Part shown: positions 1 to 10,030 of the stretch, one piece after another
Layout: each line of letters begins with the position of its first letter
Position numbering within the stretch: position 1 is the stretch's first letter
Assembly: GCF_004684935.1 (NCBI RefSeq)
Contig: NZ_SRJD01000016.1
Span: forward strand, 1 to 64,000
Direction: 5' to 3'
DNA from: Sporolactobacillus shoreae
GTDB taxonomy: Bacteria; Bacillota; Bacilli; Bacillales; Sporolactobacillaceae
Length of the DNA: 64,000 bases
Notes under the pieces: generated by a model
Databases searched by the model: none
The model's input: the letters and a program-made list of their open reading frames with translations, nothing else
What the model was told of the DNA's origin: nothing
Program-made: the position numbers and the translations under genes

Positions 1-121
1 TTGCCTCCGGCTTCCTTCAGATTCCACCTCACGATGGACACCCTTGCCCTTAGCTAACAGTTCCTACTGCCAAGCCTGTAGCGGACTTTCACCGCCAAGC
101 TGTCGTCCATGCCGGGCGCAC
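1..121 (-). mobile_element. 5' end of a group II intron (continues past the left edge)
   Basis: Read on the minus strand, the element starts at 121 with GTGCGCCCGGC and runs into conserved-looking intron domain I sequence, including GGCGGTGAAAGTCCGC, GGCAGTAGGAACTGTTAGC and GGTGTCCATCGTGAGG. These match my memory of bacterial group II intron 5' regions; I could not run a search. Its first base lies immediately after the T-run of the oppA terminator, which is the insertion habit of bacterial class C introns. The reverse transcriptase/maturase ORF would lie beyond position 1. Confidence 0.7.
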
Positions 122-123
122 CA

Positions 124-155
124 AAAAGAGCCGGGATTATTTGATCCCGGCTCTT
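124..155 (-). terminator. Intrinsic terminator of oppA
   Basis: A stem of AGAGCCGGGAT and its complement closes a short loop at 129-153 and is followed on the minus strand by a T-run. It lies about 25 bp after the oppA stop. The group II intron starts directly behind it. Confidence 0.9.
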
Positions 156-180
156 TCTCATCACATGATCACTGATCTTT

Positions 181-1863
181 TCAGTGTTTCAGAATATAGG
201 CTCCTGTCAGATCGACTGTCGGTCCGTAAATCGGATACTGCAAACCCTTCACATAAGGTTTCTGCACCCATACCTGACCGTCCTGATCAATAGGTATGAT
301 TCCGACATCTTGAATCAGAATTTTTTCCGCACTCTGGAGATCATCCCATCTCGTGGTCAGGTTGGTCTGAGTCTGGGCATCCGCAATGAGTTTGTCATAG
401 GATTTGTTCGACCAGGCCGATGAATTTTCGGGCTGATCCGTTGTGAACATATCAAGATAGGTCATCGGATCCTGATAGTCCGGTGCCCAACCGCCATAGG
501 AAAGATCAAAATTAAACCCTGTCTGAAGTTTAAGGAAATTGGCAAATGGCTGCTGATTGATCTTGATTTGTACACCTTTGAGCTTGCTTTCAATCTGTGA
601 AACGAGGTACTGATCCCAGTTTTTCAGCTGATCGCCATCCTGTGTCAGCAAAGTTAAATTCAATGTTTTAATGCCAAGTTCCTTCTTGGCCGTATTCCAG
701 TCACTCTGTGCCTGCTTTGTGCTCTCATCTATCAGATATCCCTTCGGAGCCACTGAGCGGAAGTCCTTCCCGTCCGGACCTTTGACGAAATCTTGAGGAA
801 CGGCAAAATGCGAAGCAACAGAACCATTGTTCATCAGTGTTTTCACGAAAGATTCACGGTCGATGGATTCATTCAGCGCTTTTCTTAAGCTGAGATTCCG
901 CAAATATTTATTGGTCTTCTGATTGACATAGAGGAAGCGGGTCGTTGATGTTAGTCCGCTGTGAACCTCACCGGGATTTGTTTTTTTCAACTGATCCGTA
1001 AAATCACCCGATAAATTTTCGATGGCGTCGGAGGCTCCCGTCTTGTAGAGATTGATACGCGTCGCTTCCACCGTTATCACTTTAAAATTAACCTGAGTCA
1101 GGTGTATTTTTGATGCATTCCAGTAATCCTTGTTTTTCACGTAGGTCCAGCCGCTGCCTTTCGACCAGCTCTGCAGTTTAAATGGCCCATCATAGAGAAG
1201 GTTTTGCGGTCCCTGTGCGAAATTCGCTCCCTGCTTTGTTACAAAATCCTGACGCTGAGGAAAAAAGCCCGGCGTCGACAGAAGGCTCAGAAAAAACGGA
1301 GGCGCTGGCTGATCGAACGTGATCTGCACCTGATCTGTTCCAATCGCCTTTATACCTAGATTATTATATTTTCCGTACATCGGATCTTTCGGATTTTGTA
1401 TTTTCGCGGCATTTTTGATACTTGCTGAAGCGTAGAGGAAATTATAGGCAGGTTTTGCCTTCGGATCATTTTCATAATGCCAGCCGAAAACAAAGTCCTG
1501 CGCCGTAACGGGTTTTCCATCCGACCATTTGATTCCCTTGCGCAGCGTAAAAGTATACGTTTTTTTGTCGGCGCTCACCTTTGGTGCACCGGCTGCAAGA
1601 TCCCATTCCACTTTTCCGTCATGCATCCTTGTCAGGCCGCTGTTGACCATTTCCAGAGTGTTAGTCGACTGTGTGTCCGTTGCCTGAGTATAATTCAGTG
1701 TCGGAATGTCGGAAGTCGTTGTCAGATTCAGCTGCTGCTTGGCAGCCAGTTGAACGGAACCGGTATTCTTTGACGATGTGCTGGATCCGCAGGCAGACAG
1801 AATCAGTACCAGTGATAGAAACAACGATACTGAAAGCCTGAATTTTGTTTTTCTTGTCATCAT
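181..1863 (-). CDS. oppA: Oligopeptide ABC transporter substrate-binding lipoprotein (OppA family)
   Basis: A 560-residue SBP_bac_5-type peptide-binding protein, anchored outside the membrane, that delivers peptides to an Opp/App/Dpp-type importer. The N-terminus is a lipoprotein signal peptide with lipobox LSAC at about residues 22-25. Family-typical stretches follow, such as TFTLRKGIKWSDGKPVTAQD near residue 105 and a glycine/tryptophan-rich ligand-binding C-lobe. The start is an ATG preceded by CAGGGGGC. The gene sits alone between its own terminator and the trpS control region, with no permease or ATPase genes beside it. It may therefore serve a transporter encoded elsewhere. In B. subtilis an opp locus also neighbours trpS. 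The ligand cannot be read from the sequence. Confidence 0.93.
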   Translation of the reverse strand: MMTRKTKFRLSVSLFLSLVLILSACGSSTSSKNTGSVQLAAKQQLNLTTTSDIPTLNYTQATDTQSTNTLEMVNSGLTRMHDGKVEWDLAAGAPKVSADKKTYTFTLRKGIKWSDGKPVTAQDFVFGWHYENDPKAKPAYNFLYASASIKNAAKIQNPKDPMYGKYNNLGIKAIGTDQVQITFDQPAPPFFLSLLSTPGFFPQRQDFVTKQGANFAQGPQNLLYDGPFKLQSWSKGSGWTYVKNKDYWNASKIHLTQVNFKVITVEATRINLYKTGASDAIENLSGDFTDQLKKTNPGEVHSGLTSTTRFLYVNQKTNKYLRNLSLRKALNESIDRESFVKTLMNNGSVASHFAVPQDFVKGPDGKDFRSVAPKGYLIDESTKQAQSDWNTAKKELGIKTLNLTLLTQDGDQLKNWDQYLVSQIESKLKGVQIKINQQPFANFLKLQTGFNFDLSYGGWAPDYQDPMTYLDMFTTDQPENSSAWSNKSYDKLIADAQTQTNLTTRWDDLQSAEKILIQDVGIIPIDQDGQVWVQKPYVKGLQYPIYGPTVDLTGAYILKH

Positions 1864-1931
1864 ACTTACGCCCCCTGAAATTTCCTGATTAACATTAACG
1901 GTTCGCTGCAGACTTGCTCGCCATGGGGAAT

Positions 1932-1937
1932 ATTATA
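1932..1937 (-). promoter_or_regulatory. oppA: Probable -10 element of the oppA promoter
   Basis: A TATAAT hexamer on the minus strand, about 70 bp before the oppA start, with no good -35 partner at 17 bp. The surrounding 1864-2036 stretch is AT-rich and otherwise featureless. Confidence 0.4.
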
Positions 1938-2036
1938 CATCAAATTTCAGATTTTTTATCGAAATGTGAATATAGTGTAAATTTTTTTAAAATCTGATGT
2001 GCATGGAGGTTGATGAGTCATCATTCGATTGAGTAT

Positions 2037-2065
2037 TTGCTTTTATCAAACTGATTTTGTATAAT
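2037..2065 (+). promoter_or_regulatory. trpS: SigA-type promoter of the trpS leader
   Basis: TTGCTT (2037-2042) and TATAAT (2060-2065) are separated by exactly 17 bp. This predicts a transcript starting near 2072, about 400 nt upstream of trpS, which fits a T-box leader. Confidence 0.75.
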
Positions 2066-2071
2066 TCTAGG

Positions 2072-2408
2072 TAATTATTTGGGGAATAGAATCCCCTGAT
2101 CAGTGAATGTCATGAAAACAGTAAGAATTGCGATGAAAAAGAAGAGTAGGCACCGGAAAGTCTCGAGAGAGCCTGGATAAGATGGAAACCGGGTGGCGGA
2201 ATGATGCTGAATGGGCTTTTGAGCTGCAAGCTGAATGTATCTGCGAAGTGATGCAGTTAGTAGGTTATGCCGTGTCCGCACGTTACAGCGGATCTGATCT
2301 TTCGCACAATTTTGTGAACGATTGGAGATGAGTTGTTTCCTTTTACAGGAAATAATAGGGTGGCACCGCGGTCTATTCGTCCCTTCAGGATGATGGGCTT
2401 TTTTTTAT
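2072..2408 (+). promoter_or_regulatory. trpS: T-box leader (tRNA-Trp sensing) of trpS
   Basis: The hallmark T-box motif AGGGTGGCACCGCGG lies at 2357-2371 and is followed by a short GC hairpin and a run of eight T at 2399-2406 (terminator). Upstream, AGAGAG and GGAAACC-like Stem I elements are seen around 2165-2190. A TGG (Trp) triplet at 2212-2214 is the best specifier candidate. By family knowledge, uncharged tRNA-Trp would stabilise the antiterminator and raise TrpS synthesis. The T-box and the cognate downstream gene are certain enough; the specifier position is tentative because Stem I was not folded computationally. Confidence 0.9.
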
Positions 2409-2420
2409 ACATTTTTTTAG

Positions 2421-3461
<1,041 letters not shown>

Positions 3462-3500
3462 AAGAAGAACTGTCGAACATTACAAGCTGCAACCTCATAT

Positions 3501-3542
3501 AAAACAAGCCGGAGCAGTAAAAAATTGCTCCGGCTTGTTTTA
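3501..3542. terminator. Bidirectional terminator between trpS and yjbA
   Basis: A 15-bp stem (AAACAAGCCGGAGCA and complement) around a short AT loop, with A-run and T-run flanks, serves the converging trpS (+) and yjbA (-). Confidence 0.9.
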
Positions 3543-3576
3543 TCATTATTTAAATCTCTTTTCGTTAATATTGCGA

Positions 3577-4323
3577 CTACTGGACCTTGGGTACGTGCTC
3601 GAGTTCCCAAAGTTTTTCGAAATACGACTGCCCTCTGATCATCCGCTCACAAATGTCCGCGTGCCTTTCCGACCAGCCATGCTTCATCCCTTCAACAAGA
3701 TCGCAAAACGCGTCCTCCGCGCTCATTTCCCTGCTTTCTTTGTACTTTGTGGGGTACCATTCGGTGTGCCAGTAGCGGAGTTCCTCGACACTGCCGGTTG
3801 AATGCAGCTGATCAAGGGCCATAAAAAGAAGCTGTTTCATTTGCCGCTCTTTTCGGGTAAGACCAAGCATCAGATCCGGACTCAGAGAAAGCATATGATA
3901 CTCTTTCGTTCTCAATCCTTCCGGCAGGTGATAGTGTTCAGCGGACATCTTGCCCACTTTATCCAGAATTATATTTTCCTGCCTTGGGATGAGTCTGCTC
4001 TTTCTTACAGGAACGGCGTATCCAAGCGTGTCAGCTGCGATGCAGCGTTCACCGTCCGTGGCAATGAAACAATATTCTATGACTTCTCTTTGGTTGTTTT
4101 TGCAGATCACACTCTTATTCCGGATATCTTTCAGAAGCTCCTCGGGAAGATCCAGCAAGTCGTTCTCAATATAATCCAGAAACGGCTTTTCCACTTTGAC
4201 GAGCGGTACCTGATCAAGAAGCTCAATAAAATCATGCTTGCGCCATTCATAAAATTCGCAGACATTATAGCTGTTTTCTTCGCCTTCAAACCAATTGACC
4301 CAGATATCACTCAGTATCTCCAT
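3577..4323 (-). CDS. yjbA: YjbA family protein of unknown function
   Basis: A 248-residue protein that closely resembles B. subtilis YjbA over its full length as I recall it, including conserved WVNWFEGEENSYNVC at the N-terminus, YCF(I/V)xTDG near residue 85, VRKSRLIPRQE near 107, LTRKERQMKQL near 155 and the C-terminal FFEKLWE-like end. There are no membrane segments, so it is presumably cytosolic. It is a soluble, Trp/Glu-rich protein of a Bacillaceae-restricted family with no established role. In B. subtilis it also neighbours trpS, so the synteny is preserved although here the two genes converge. Confidence 0.88.
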   Translation of the reverse strand: MEILSDIWVNWFEGEENSYNVCEFYEWRKHDFIELLDQVPLVKVEKPFLDYIENDLLDLPEELLKDIRNKSVICKNNQREVIEYCFIATDGERCIAADTLGYAVPVRKSRLIPRQENIILDKVGKMSAEHYHLPEGLRTKEYHMLSLSPDLMLGLTRKERQMKQLLFMALDQLHSTGSVEELRYWHTEWYPTKYKESREMSAEDAFCDLVEGMKHGWSERHADICERMIRGQSYFEKLWELEHVPKVQ

Positions 4324-4494
4324 GAATATGTCGTCTCCTCTTTTTTTGATTTGAAAACATTATGGACATGAATGGGAAAATTTATTCTGCCTTGAATCGG
4401 CCTTTCAGAAGGATCGTTCATTCAGTTTCACTATGTCTATGACTGAACCTACTAGACTATAACCCTCGGCATTTTAGCAACGGATTTTATCAAA

Positions 4495-4603
4495 GACTTT
4501 GTTAAACTTGTCTGTTGCTTTTCGCTCCACGCGCTCGCTTTCCGCGGGCGATCCGCGCCAATCAACGGAGAGGCAAAATCAACACTGAATTTAAACATAG
4601 CCT
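4495..4603 (+). repeat. Dispersed MITE-like repeat, copy A
   Basis: Copy of a family found seven times in this window. It begins CTTTGTTAAACTTGTCTG, contains TTTTCGCTCCACGCGCTCGC followed by TTTCCGCGGGCGATCCGCG, then CCAATCAACGG, and ends AATTTAAACATAGCC. The ends are imperfect inverted repeats of about 30 bp. This copy keeps the GCGGGCGATCCGCG segment but lacks the CCCGCAGGAGTCTCGC segment. It fills most of the 338-bp gap between yjbA and fabF; the remaining 4324-4494 shows nothing recognisable. Confidence 0.85.
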
Positions 4604-4605
4604 AT

Positions 4606-4640
4606 CAAAAAAGGCACCTGAGAGATTTCCTCAGGTGCCT
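4606..4640 (-). terminator. Intrinsic terminator of fabHF
   Basis: AGGCACCTGAG and its complement form an 11-bp stem (4612-4640), followed on the minus strand by six T. It abuts repeat copy A. Confidence 0.9.
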
Positions 4641-4661
4641 CGTTCAATCACTTTATCAAGT

Positions 4662-5900
4662 TTAATCCTCAAATTTCCTGAATACCAGTGTTGCATTGTG
4701 TCCGCCAAATCCGAATGAATTACTCATGGCAACCGTTACATCCTTCTTAATCGCGCCATTTGTTACGTAGTTCAAATCACATTCCTCATCAGGCGTTTCA
4801 TAATTAATGGTTGGCGGAACAATTCCGTCTTCAATGGCTTTTATTGAAAAAATAGCTTCAACGCCGCCGGAAGCACCAAGGAGATGCCCGGTCATCGATT
4901 TTGTCGAACTGATCGCTACTTGATAGGCATCATCACCAAAGACAGCTTTCACCGCCTTAGTTTCAGTTGAATCGTTTGCGGCCGTACTTGTTCCATGAGC
5001 GTTAATATAATCAACCTGGCCTGTGGTCAGACCCGCGTTTTCCAGAGCCATCTTCATCGAACGGACAGCACCTTTGCCATCCGGATCCGGTCGCGTCACA
5101 TGAAAGGCATCGCTTGTGGCTCCATAGCCGACCACTTCCGCATAAATATGCGCACCACGCTTCAGAGCGGAATCAAGGGATTCCAGAAGGACTATCCCCG
5201 CGCCTTCTCCCATGACGAAGCCGTCGCGTTTCTTGTCAAACGGTCGGCATGCCGTCTTCGGGTCCGGATTGGTGGAAAGCGCCCGTGAGGAGCTGAATCC
5301 CGCAAAGGACATATTGGTCAGGGGTGCTTCACTGCCTCCGCAGATGACCGCGTCATTATCTCCACGGCTGATCACTTCATAGGCATCCCCGATCGAATTG
5401 GTCCCCGTGGCGCAGGCCGTGACTGTACAGGAGTTAATTCCTTTCGTCCCGAGAAGAATGGATACTTGGCCCGAAGCCATATCCGGTATCATCATTGGCA
5501 CGAAGAAGGGGCTGACCCTTCGATATCCTTTTTCTATCGCGGTCCTGAGCTCATTCTCGAAGGTTTCCATGCCTCCGATACCCGAGCCGATCCAGACACC
5601 GATCCGTTCAGCATTCGTTTCATCAATCACATACCCTGCGTCGGCGACCGCCATCTTAGCCGCTGCGACAGCAAACTGAGTGAATCGGTCCATCCGGAGC
5701 GCGTCTTTGTGATCCATGAAATCTTCCGGATTGAAATCCTTCACTTCACCGGCCACTTTGGCCCGGAAATCATCAGGATTTACCCGTGTTACGATGTCGA
5801 TACCGGATTTGCCGGCAATCGCATTTTTCCATGTTGATTCGACATCATTTCCAAGAGGTGTTACTGCACCTAACCCGGTAACAACGACTCTTCTTTTCAT
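4662..5900 (-). CDS. fabF: 3-oxoacyl-ACP synthase II
   Basis: Elongation condensing enzyme of type II fatty acid synthesis (malonyl-ACP + acyl-ACP to beta-ketoacyl-ACP), cytosolic. It has 412 residues, the usual length. The Cys-His-His catalytic triad is visible: C163 in [15 protein letters not shown]302 in NAHGTST and H339 in [12 protein letters not shown]. It lies 66 bp downstream of fabH in the same direction and ends in its own terminator, so the two form the classic fabH-fabF pair seen in B. subtilis (fabHA-fabF). Confidence 0.97.
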   Translation of the reverse strand: MKRRVVVTGLGAVTPLGNDVESTWKNAIAGKSGIDIVTRVNPDDFRAKVAGEVKDFNPEDFMDHKDALRMDRFTQFAVAAAKMAVADAGYVIDETNAERIGVWIGSGIGGMETFENELRTAIEKGYRRVSPFFVPMMIPDMASGQVSILLGTKGINSCTVTACATGTNSIGDAYEVISRGDNDAVICGGSEAPLTNMSFAGFSSSRALSTNPDPKTACRPFDKKRDGFVMGEGAGIVLLESLDSALKRGAHIYAEVVGYGATSDAFHVTRPDPDGKGAVRSMKMALENAGLTTGQVDYINAHGTSTAANDSTETKAVKAVFGDDAYQVAISSTKSMTGHLLGASGGVEAIFSIKAIEDGIVPPTINYETPDEECDLNYVTNGAIKKDVTVAMSNSFGFGGHNATLVFRKFED

Positions 5901-5966
5901 TCTGTTCTCTCCTTTATATTAAGTTGGCTGTGCCAGCGCTTTTGATCATGGCCTATCTTAAATAAG

Positions 5967-6902
5967 TTATCTGCCCCACCGCAGTGTCAGCGCACCCCAT
6001 GTCAAGCCGCCGCCGAATCCGACCATGACAATCAGATCTCCGTCTTTAATCTGCCCGCTCTCAAGCGCATCGGTCAACGCCAGTGGGATTGATGAGGAAG
6101 AGGTATTCCCGTATTTCTGTATGGTTTTGATCATTTTGTCTTCGGGAATATCCAGTCTTTCTCTGGAGGCTTCCATAATCCGGATATTTGCCTGATGCGG
6201 GATTAGATAATTGATATCCTCTTTCTTCAGACCGGCTTTCTCTACGACGTCCACCGCGGATTCGCCCATCTGCCGCACGGCAAACTTGAAGACCTCACGG
6301 CCATTCATTTTAATAATGTCGCCATCCTGATACAGGCTCATGCCTCCGCTTCCGTCCGAGCCGAGATCAAACGAAAGGATTCCCTTGCCTTCCGAAACAG
6401 GTCCAACAACTGCGGCCGCAGCCCCATCCCCAAAGAGTACAGCGGTTGTCCGGTCTTCCCAGTTGGTGATTTTTGATAACTTTTCAACACCGACAACCAG
6501 AATGTTTTTGTAAACGGCAGTATCAATAAATTGTTTTGCCGTCACAACACCATAAATAAAGCCGGAGCATGCGGCGCTGATATCCATCGCCGGTATTTTA
6601 CCCGCTCCCAGCCTGTCCTGTAACATACACGCAACAGAAGGAAAGGGCTGATCAGGCGTTACTGTTGCAACAATGATCATATCGATATCCGCGACGTTAA
6701 GTCCCGAGTTTGCAATCGCCTTTTTCGCAGCGATAAAAGCCATGTCCGATGTATCTGTATCTTTATCGGCGATCCGTCTTTCTTCGATTCCTGTTCTTGT
6801 GCGGATCCATTCATCAGATGTATCCATAATTTTCTCAAGATCAAAATTTGTTAGTACTTTTTCAGGAACAAACTTACCAATTCCTAGTATTCCTGCGGAC
6901 AT
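5967..6902 (-). CDS. fabH: 3-oxoacyl-ACP synthase III
   Basis: Initiates fatty acid synthesis by condensing acyl-CoA with malonyl-ACP; in Bacillales it sets branched-chain primer use. It has 311 residues from the ATG at 6902, chosen because AGGAGA stands 8 nt before it and [19 protein letters not shown] is the family N-terminus. An in-frame ATG at 6953 would add 17 unrelated residues. The triad is Cys112 (ISAACSGF), His in IPHQANIR and Asn in YGNTSSSS. I looked for a FapR operator upstream and found no convincing one. Confidence 0.96.
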   Translation of the reverse strand: MSAGILGIGKFVPEKVLTNFDLEKIMDTSDEWIRTRTGIEERRIADKDTDTSDMAFIAAKKAIANSGLNVADIDMIIVATVTPDQPFPSVACMLQDRLGAGKIPAMDISAACSGFIYGVVTAKQFIDTAVYKNILVVGVEKLSKITNWEDRTTAVLFGDGAAAAVVGPVSEGKGILSFDLGSDGSGGMSLYQDGDIIKMNGREVFKFAVRQMGESAVDVVEKAGLKKEDINYLIPHQANIRIMEASRERLDIPEDKMIKTIQKYGNTSSSSIPLALTDALESGQIKDGDLIVMVGFGGGLTWGALTLRWGR

Positions 6903-7133
6903 CCGCAATTCTCCTCTCAGATCATAACAGTATATATAATGACTTGGTAACAATATAATACAACAGAAAATATTTGTCCAACAGGCAAAAGATCATTGTC
7001 CCCATTAATAACATATCAGGCAACGTGACTACGGGCTGATGAACCTCACCTTTTAAAAGGATGAGCATAGAATAAAATATAACGATTCCAGGTACCCATT
7101 AAGAATCATTGACTTAAGCAGGGAGGAAAAATT

Positions 7134-7442
7134 ATGGCACAGCCCGGTCAAAATCCGAGAGACAGTATCTATGATCCATTTACTTATATGATGTTCGGCC
7201 AACAAACGCCGCCCACTGCTCCGCCACAAGCATTCTATCAGAACGGTGCCCCTCAGGCAAGCGGTATGCAGCCACCCGCCCGTCCTCAGACTTCTTTTAT
7301 GAAGCCTTTTACAGATCAGAACGGACATATAGATGTCGGCAAAATGATGAGCGGCGCGAATCAGCTCGTTACAGTCCTGAATCAGGCCGCTCCGGCGATC
7401 AAGCAGCTGTCTCCCCTTCTTAAATTTTTCAAGAGGCCTTAA
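7134..7442 (+). CDS. YppG-like small protein
   Basis: A 102-residue protein with a Pro/Gln-rich N-terminal half (about residues 1-55, including GQQTPPTAPPQAF) and a conserved-looking C-terminal half, FMKPFTDQNGHIDVGKMM followed by an amphipathic segment ending LLKFFKRP. This architecture resembles the YppG family of Bacillales, whose role is unknown; spore-coat association has been suggested for some Pro/Gln-rich proteins of this type, which is only an inference here. GGGAGGAAAAATT precedes the ATG and a terminator follows. It occupies the place where B. subtilis carries med-comZ. Confidence 0.7.
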   Translation: MAQPGQNPRDSIYDPFTYMMFGQQTPPTAPPQAFYQNGAPQASGMQPPARPQTSFMKPFTDQNGHIDVGKMMSGANQLVTVLNQAAPAIKQLSPLLKFFKRP

Positions 7443-7472
7443 ACAGAGCATCTGTTTGATAATGATCTTTTG

Positions 7473-7507
7473 ATCTCCGGGATCGGTTCCTTTCCCGGAT
7501 TTTTTTC
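7473..7507 (+). terminator. Terminator of the YppG-like gene
   Basis: ATCTCCGGGAT...TTTCCCGGAT stem-loop followed by a T-run at 7501-7506. Confidence 0.75.
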
Positions 7508-7566
7508 TTCATTATAATAAATGGTTTTCCTAATCCGGCTCATGGGATTGTTACATGTTTTCCTGC

Positions 7567-8223
7567 TCAGAGCCAGTCGAATTTTTCATGAAATAGGTCC
7601 TTTAACTTTTGGTTGCAGCCTTCTCCGGATTTGCTGCCGCCATCATAATTAAAAATCTGAAGTCCGATAAAAGGTGCGGCTATCAGTTCCGCCATCAAAA
7701 GTGCGGTATGTGAGCCTCTCGTCTTCATTTGAGAGAGATCCGTTCGGAAAATGGCCGCCTTGTTTCGTGCCCGGTCGCGGCATGCACTGCAAAAAAATTG
7801 CTCCATCTGCGCCGCTCTTTTTCCTGCATCAGTGATAGGACGCACCACCCTTTTCTCGCCGCGATAAACTGAATTTGGATCATAAACTTCAAGCGTTGAG
7901 AGAAAAATAGCGGGTTCCTTGGAGCTTCCGGCTACAGCATCCAACATTGGTTTCAGTTTCGCCTTTAACTGCCTGTTTGCCGATTCATCTCTTCTGAATG
8001 AGTCAGCAATACAAAATGCTTCGCGAATCGGATTTTTGGGATGATCCACTGTCCGAAAAAGGGCGTTTCTTCCCAAAAAGAGCGCCCGCTCATCCTCCTC
8101 CGCTTTTTCCTTCGAATTAAGAGCCGAGCTGATTGAGATAACTGTATTTCCCTTCTCGGCAAGGGCTTCAGAAATGGGAAAACCGTAAGCAGACAGACCG
8201 CCAAAAACGATGACCTGTTTCAT
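7567..8223 (-). CDS. NAD(P)-binding, epimerase-like protein (YjaV-type)
   Basis: A 218-residue protein starting MKQVIVFGGLSAYGFPISEAL, a Rossmann-type glycine motif (GGxSxxG) typical of extended short-chain dehydrogenases and epimerases. The central part contains FLSTLEVYDPNSVYRGEKR, equivalent to the S/T...Y region of such folds, though no clean YxxxK catalytic pair is seen. The activity is therefore unknown and may be lost. Its place between yitW and fabH corresponds to yjaV in B. subtilis. There is a 98-bp gap to yitW on the same strand with a terminator in between. Confidence 0.6.
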   Translation of the reverse strand: MKQVIVFGGLSAYGFPISEALAEKGNTVISISSALNSKEKAEEDERALFLGRNALFRTVDHPKNPIREAFCIADSFRRDESANRQLKAKLKPMLDAVAGSSKEPAIFLSTLEVYDPNSVYRGEKRVVRPITDAGKRAAQMEQFFCSACRDRARNKAAIFRTDLSQMKTRGSHTALLMAELIAAPFIGLQIFNYDGGSKSGEGCNQKLKDLFHEKFDWL

Positions 8224-8289
8224 TCATTAACCCTCCCGATGCTTCGGACACTAATGCCAGTCTATGCGGCAATAAAGAGTGTCATAACA

Positions 8290-8324
8290 AAACAAGCGCT
8301 CCGGGAAAGAGGAGCACTTGTTCA
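8290..8324 (-). terminator. Terminator of yitW
   Basis: AACAAGCGCTCC / GGAGCACTTGTT stem with a T-rich tail on the minus strand; it overlaps the yitW stop codon. Confidence 0.75.
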
Positions 8325-8645
8325 ATCGGAAAGTCCGAGAGCGATTCTCGCATATCGCGACATGCGGTCCTTTGTCCAGGGCGGATCCCATACAAAATTA
8401 ACTTCCACTTCTTTTATTTCTTCAATCTCACTAAGGACACGCTTCACTTCATATGAGAGCGATGCGGACAGCGGGCAGCCCATAAAGGTCAGCGTCATCG
8501 TAACTACAACATTGTTATCGTCATCTATATCAACGCCGTAAACCAGGCCAAGATTTACAATATCGATACCCAGCTCCGGGTCGAGCACATCCTCCAGAGC
8601 CTCAAGCACCCGATCTTTCAATTCCTCTGATTCTTGTTCAGCCAC
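8322..8645 (-). CDS. yitW: YitW / MIP18-family (DUF59) iron-sulfur assembly protein
   Basis: A 107-residue single-domain DUF59 protein with conserved DPELGIDIVNLGLVYGV, the invariant-type Cys in TFMGCPLSA and the C-terminal VWDPPWTKDRMS. Family members (SufT, Cia2/MIP18, PaaD) help load Fe-S clusters into target proteins, so a cytosolic Fe-S maturation role is likely. It starts with GTG behind AAAGGGGGG. The next gene in the same direction is yjaV-like; msmX diverges from it. Confidence 0.88.
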   Translation of the reverse strand: MAEQESEELKDRVLEALEDVLDPELGIDIVNLGLVYGVDIDDDNNVVVTMTLTFMGCPLSASLSYEVKRVLSEIEEIKEVEVNFVWDPPWTKDRMSRYARIALGLSD

Positions 8646-8793
8646 CAGGATTCCCCCCTTTCTTCATCTTGGATAGCTTAAGTATACCCGATTGTTTTGC
8701 AGATTTCATCTAGCAGGCCCTTCAAGCCTGACCCGATCCATTCTGAGAACTCGGAACAGGTTGCACAATACATGGGAACAAAAATTGAGCACC

Positions 8794-8823
8794 TTGCCAT
8801 TTACTAAAGTAACCGCTTACATT
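8794..8823 (+). promoter_or_regulatory. msmX: msmX promoter with LacI/cre-type operator
   Basis: A TTGCCA at 8794-8799 and a TTACAT or TACATT -10 about 17-18 bp later. The 16-bp near-palindrome AAGTAACCGCTTACAT (8807-8822) covers the spacer and -10, where a bound repressor would block polymerase. It matches the cre pattern and resembles the operators at 20233, 20260, 23852 and 25145. Confidence 0.7.
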
Positions 8824-8859
8824 ATTATTGAGTTATCAAATTAAGGGTGTGATAAGAAC

Positions 8860-9963
8860 ATGGCAGAACTTTCACTGAAACATATTTATAAAGTATACGA
8901 CAATAATGTAACGGCTGTCAGTGATTTTAATCTGGACATCAACGATAAGGAATTCATCGTTTTTGTCGGACCATCGGGATGTGGAAAGTCGACCACCCTT
9001 CGCATGATCGCCGGGCTGGAGGAAATTTCAAAAGGCGATCTTTACATTGACGGCAAAAAGATGAATGATGTGGCACCTAAGGATCGTGACATTGCCATGG
9101 TCTTCCAAAACTATGCCCTTTACCCGCATATGACCGTCTTCGAGAATATGGCGTTCGGTTTGAAACTGCGAAAGTTTCCGAAAACCGAGATCAGGAAGCG
9201 GGTGGAGCAAGCCGCGGAAATTTTGGGAATCAAGGATTATCTCGACAGAAAACCAAAAGCTCTTTCAGGCGGTCAAAGGCAGAGAGTCGCTCTCGGACGG
9301 GCAATAGTCCGTGACGCAAAAGTGTTCCTGATGGACGAGCCGCTGTCGAACCTGGATGCGAAACTTCGTGTCCAGATGCGTTCGGAAATCGGCAGACTGC
9401 ATCAGAATCTTGAAGCAACAATGATCTATGTCACCCATGATCAGACCGAAGCGATGACCATGGCGACACGGATTGTTATCATGAAGGACGGAGTGATTCA
9501 GCAGGTCGGGACGCCTAAGGAGGTCTACGACAACCCGAAAAATTTGTTCGTCGGCGGTTTTATCGGTTCACCACCAATGAATTTCTTTCATGGAAAACTT
9601 GAGGGCAATCATTTCAAGGGAGACGCGATCGATCTTGAAGTTCCGGAAGGTAAGCTAAAAATTCTACGGGCAAAAAATTTTATTGATAAACCAATCATCA
9701 TGGGCATCCGGCCGGAGGATATTCACGACGAGCCGGTGGTTATCGAATCAACCCCCGCAAGTGTTATCCACGCGAAAATTATCATCGCGGAACTGACCGG
9801 AGCAGAGTTTATGCTCCACTCTCAGGTCGGGAACCATCAGTTCATCGCGCGGGTCGATGCGCGTACCGAGTATCATGCGCAGGACAACGTTGACCTGGCA
9901 TTCAACATCAGTAAAACTCACTTTTTTGACCCTGAAACAGAAACGGCGCTAACAGTCGAATGA
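8860..9963 (+). CDS. msmX: Multi-sugar ABC importer ATPase MsmX
   Basis: A 367-residue ATPase that powers sugar permeases. Walker A GPSGCGKST (about residues 37-45), Q-loop VFQNYALYPH, signature LSGGQRQRVALGRA and Walker B VFLMDEP are all present, followed by an H-loop YVTHDQTEAM. A C-terminal MalK/UgpC-type regulatory (TOBE) domain starts near residue 235. MsmX proteins are shared by several carbohydrate importers. The maltodextrin permease MdxFG in this window lacks its own ATPase, so MsmX is the obvious partner. It is monocistronic with its own promoter, operator and terminator. Confidence 0.95.
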   Translation: MAELSLKHIYKVYDNNVTAVSDFNLDINDKEFIVFVGPSGCGKSTTLRMIAGLEEISKGDLYIDGKKMNDVAPKDRDIAMVFQNYALYPHMTVFENMAFGLKLRKFPKTEIRKRVEQAAEILGIKDYLDRKPKALSGGQRQRVALGRAIVRDAKVFLMDEPLSNLDAKLRVQMRSEIGRLHQNLEATMIYVTHDQTEAMTMATRIVIMKDGVIQQVGTPKEVYDNPKNLFVGGFIGSPPMNFFHGKLEGNHFKGDAIDLEVPEGKLKILRAKNFIDKPIIMGIRPEDIHDEPVVIESTPASVIHAKIIIAELTGAEFMLHSQVGNHQFIARVDARTEYHAQDNVDLAFNISKTHFFDPETETALTVE

Positions 9964-9977
9964 TATTCTGCAAATTA

Positions 9978-10023
9978 AAAGATTCCCGCTCTGCCAAATG
10001 AATGGCGGTGCGGGAATCTTTTT
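9978..10023. terminator. Terminator shared by msmX and the PucR-type regulator
   Basis: AAAGATTCCCGC and its complement flank an internal loop region, with T-runs on both strands, between converging genes. Confidence 0.9.
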
Positions 10024-10030
10024 GGGCGAA

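Noticed and set aside
6840-7000. Possible FapR operator near fabH
   Set aside because: TTAGTACT occurs inside the fabH coding region and the upstream TGACTTGGTAACA lacks the FapR palindrome; no site with correct spacing to a promoter was found.
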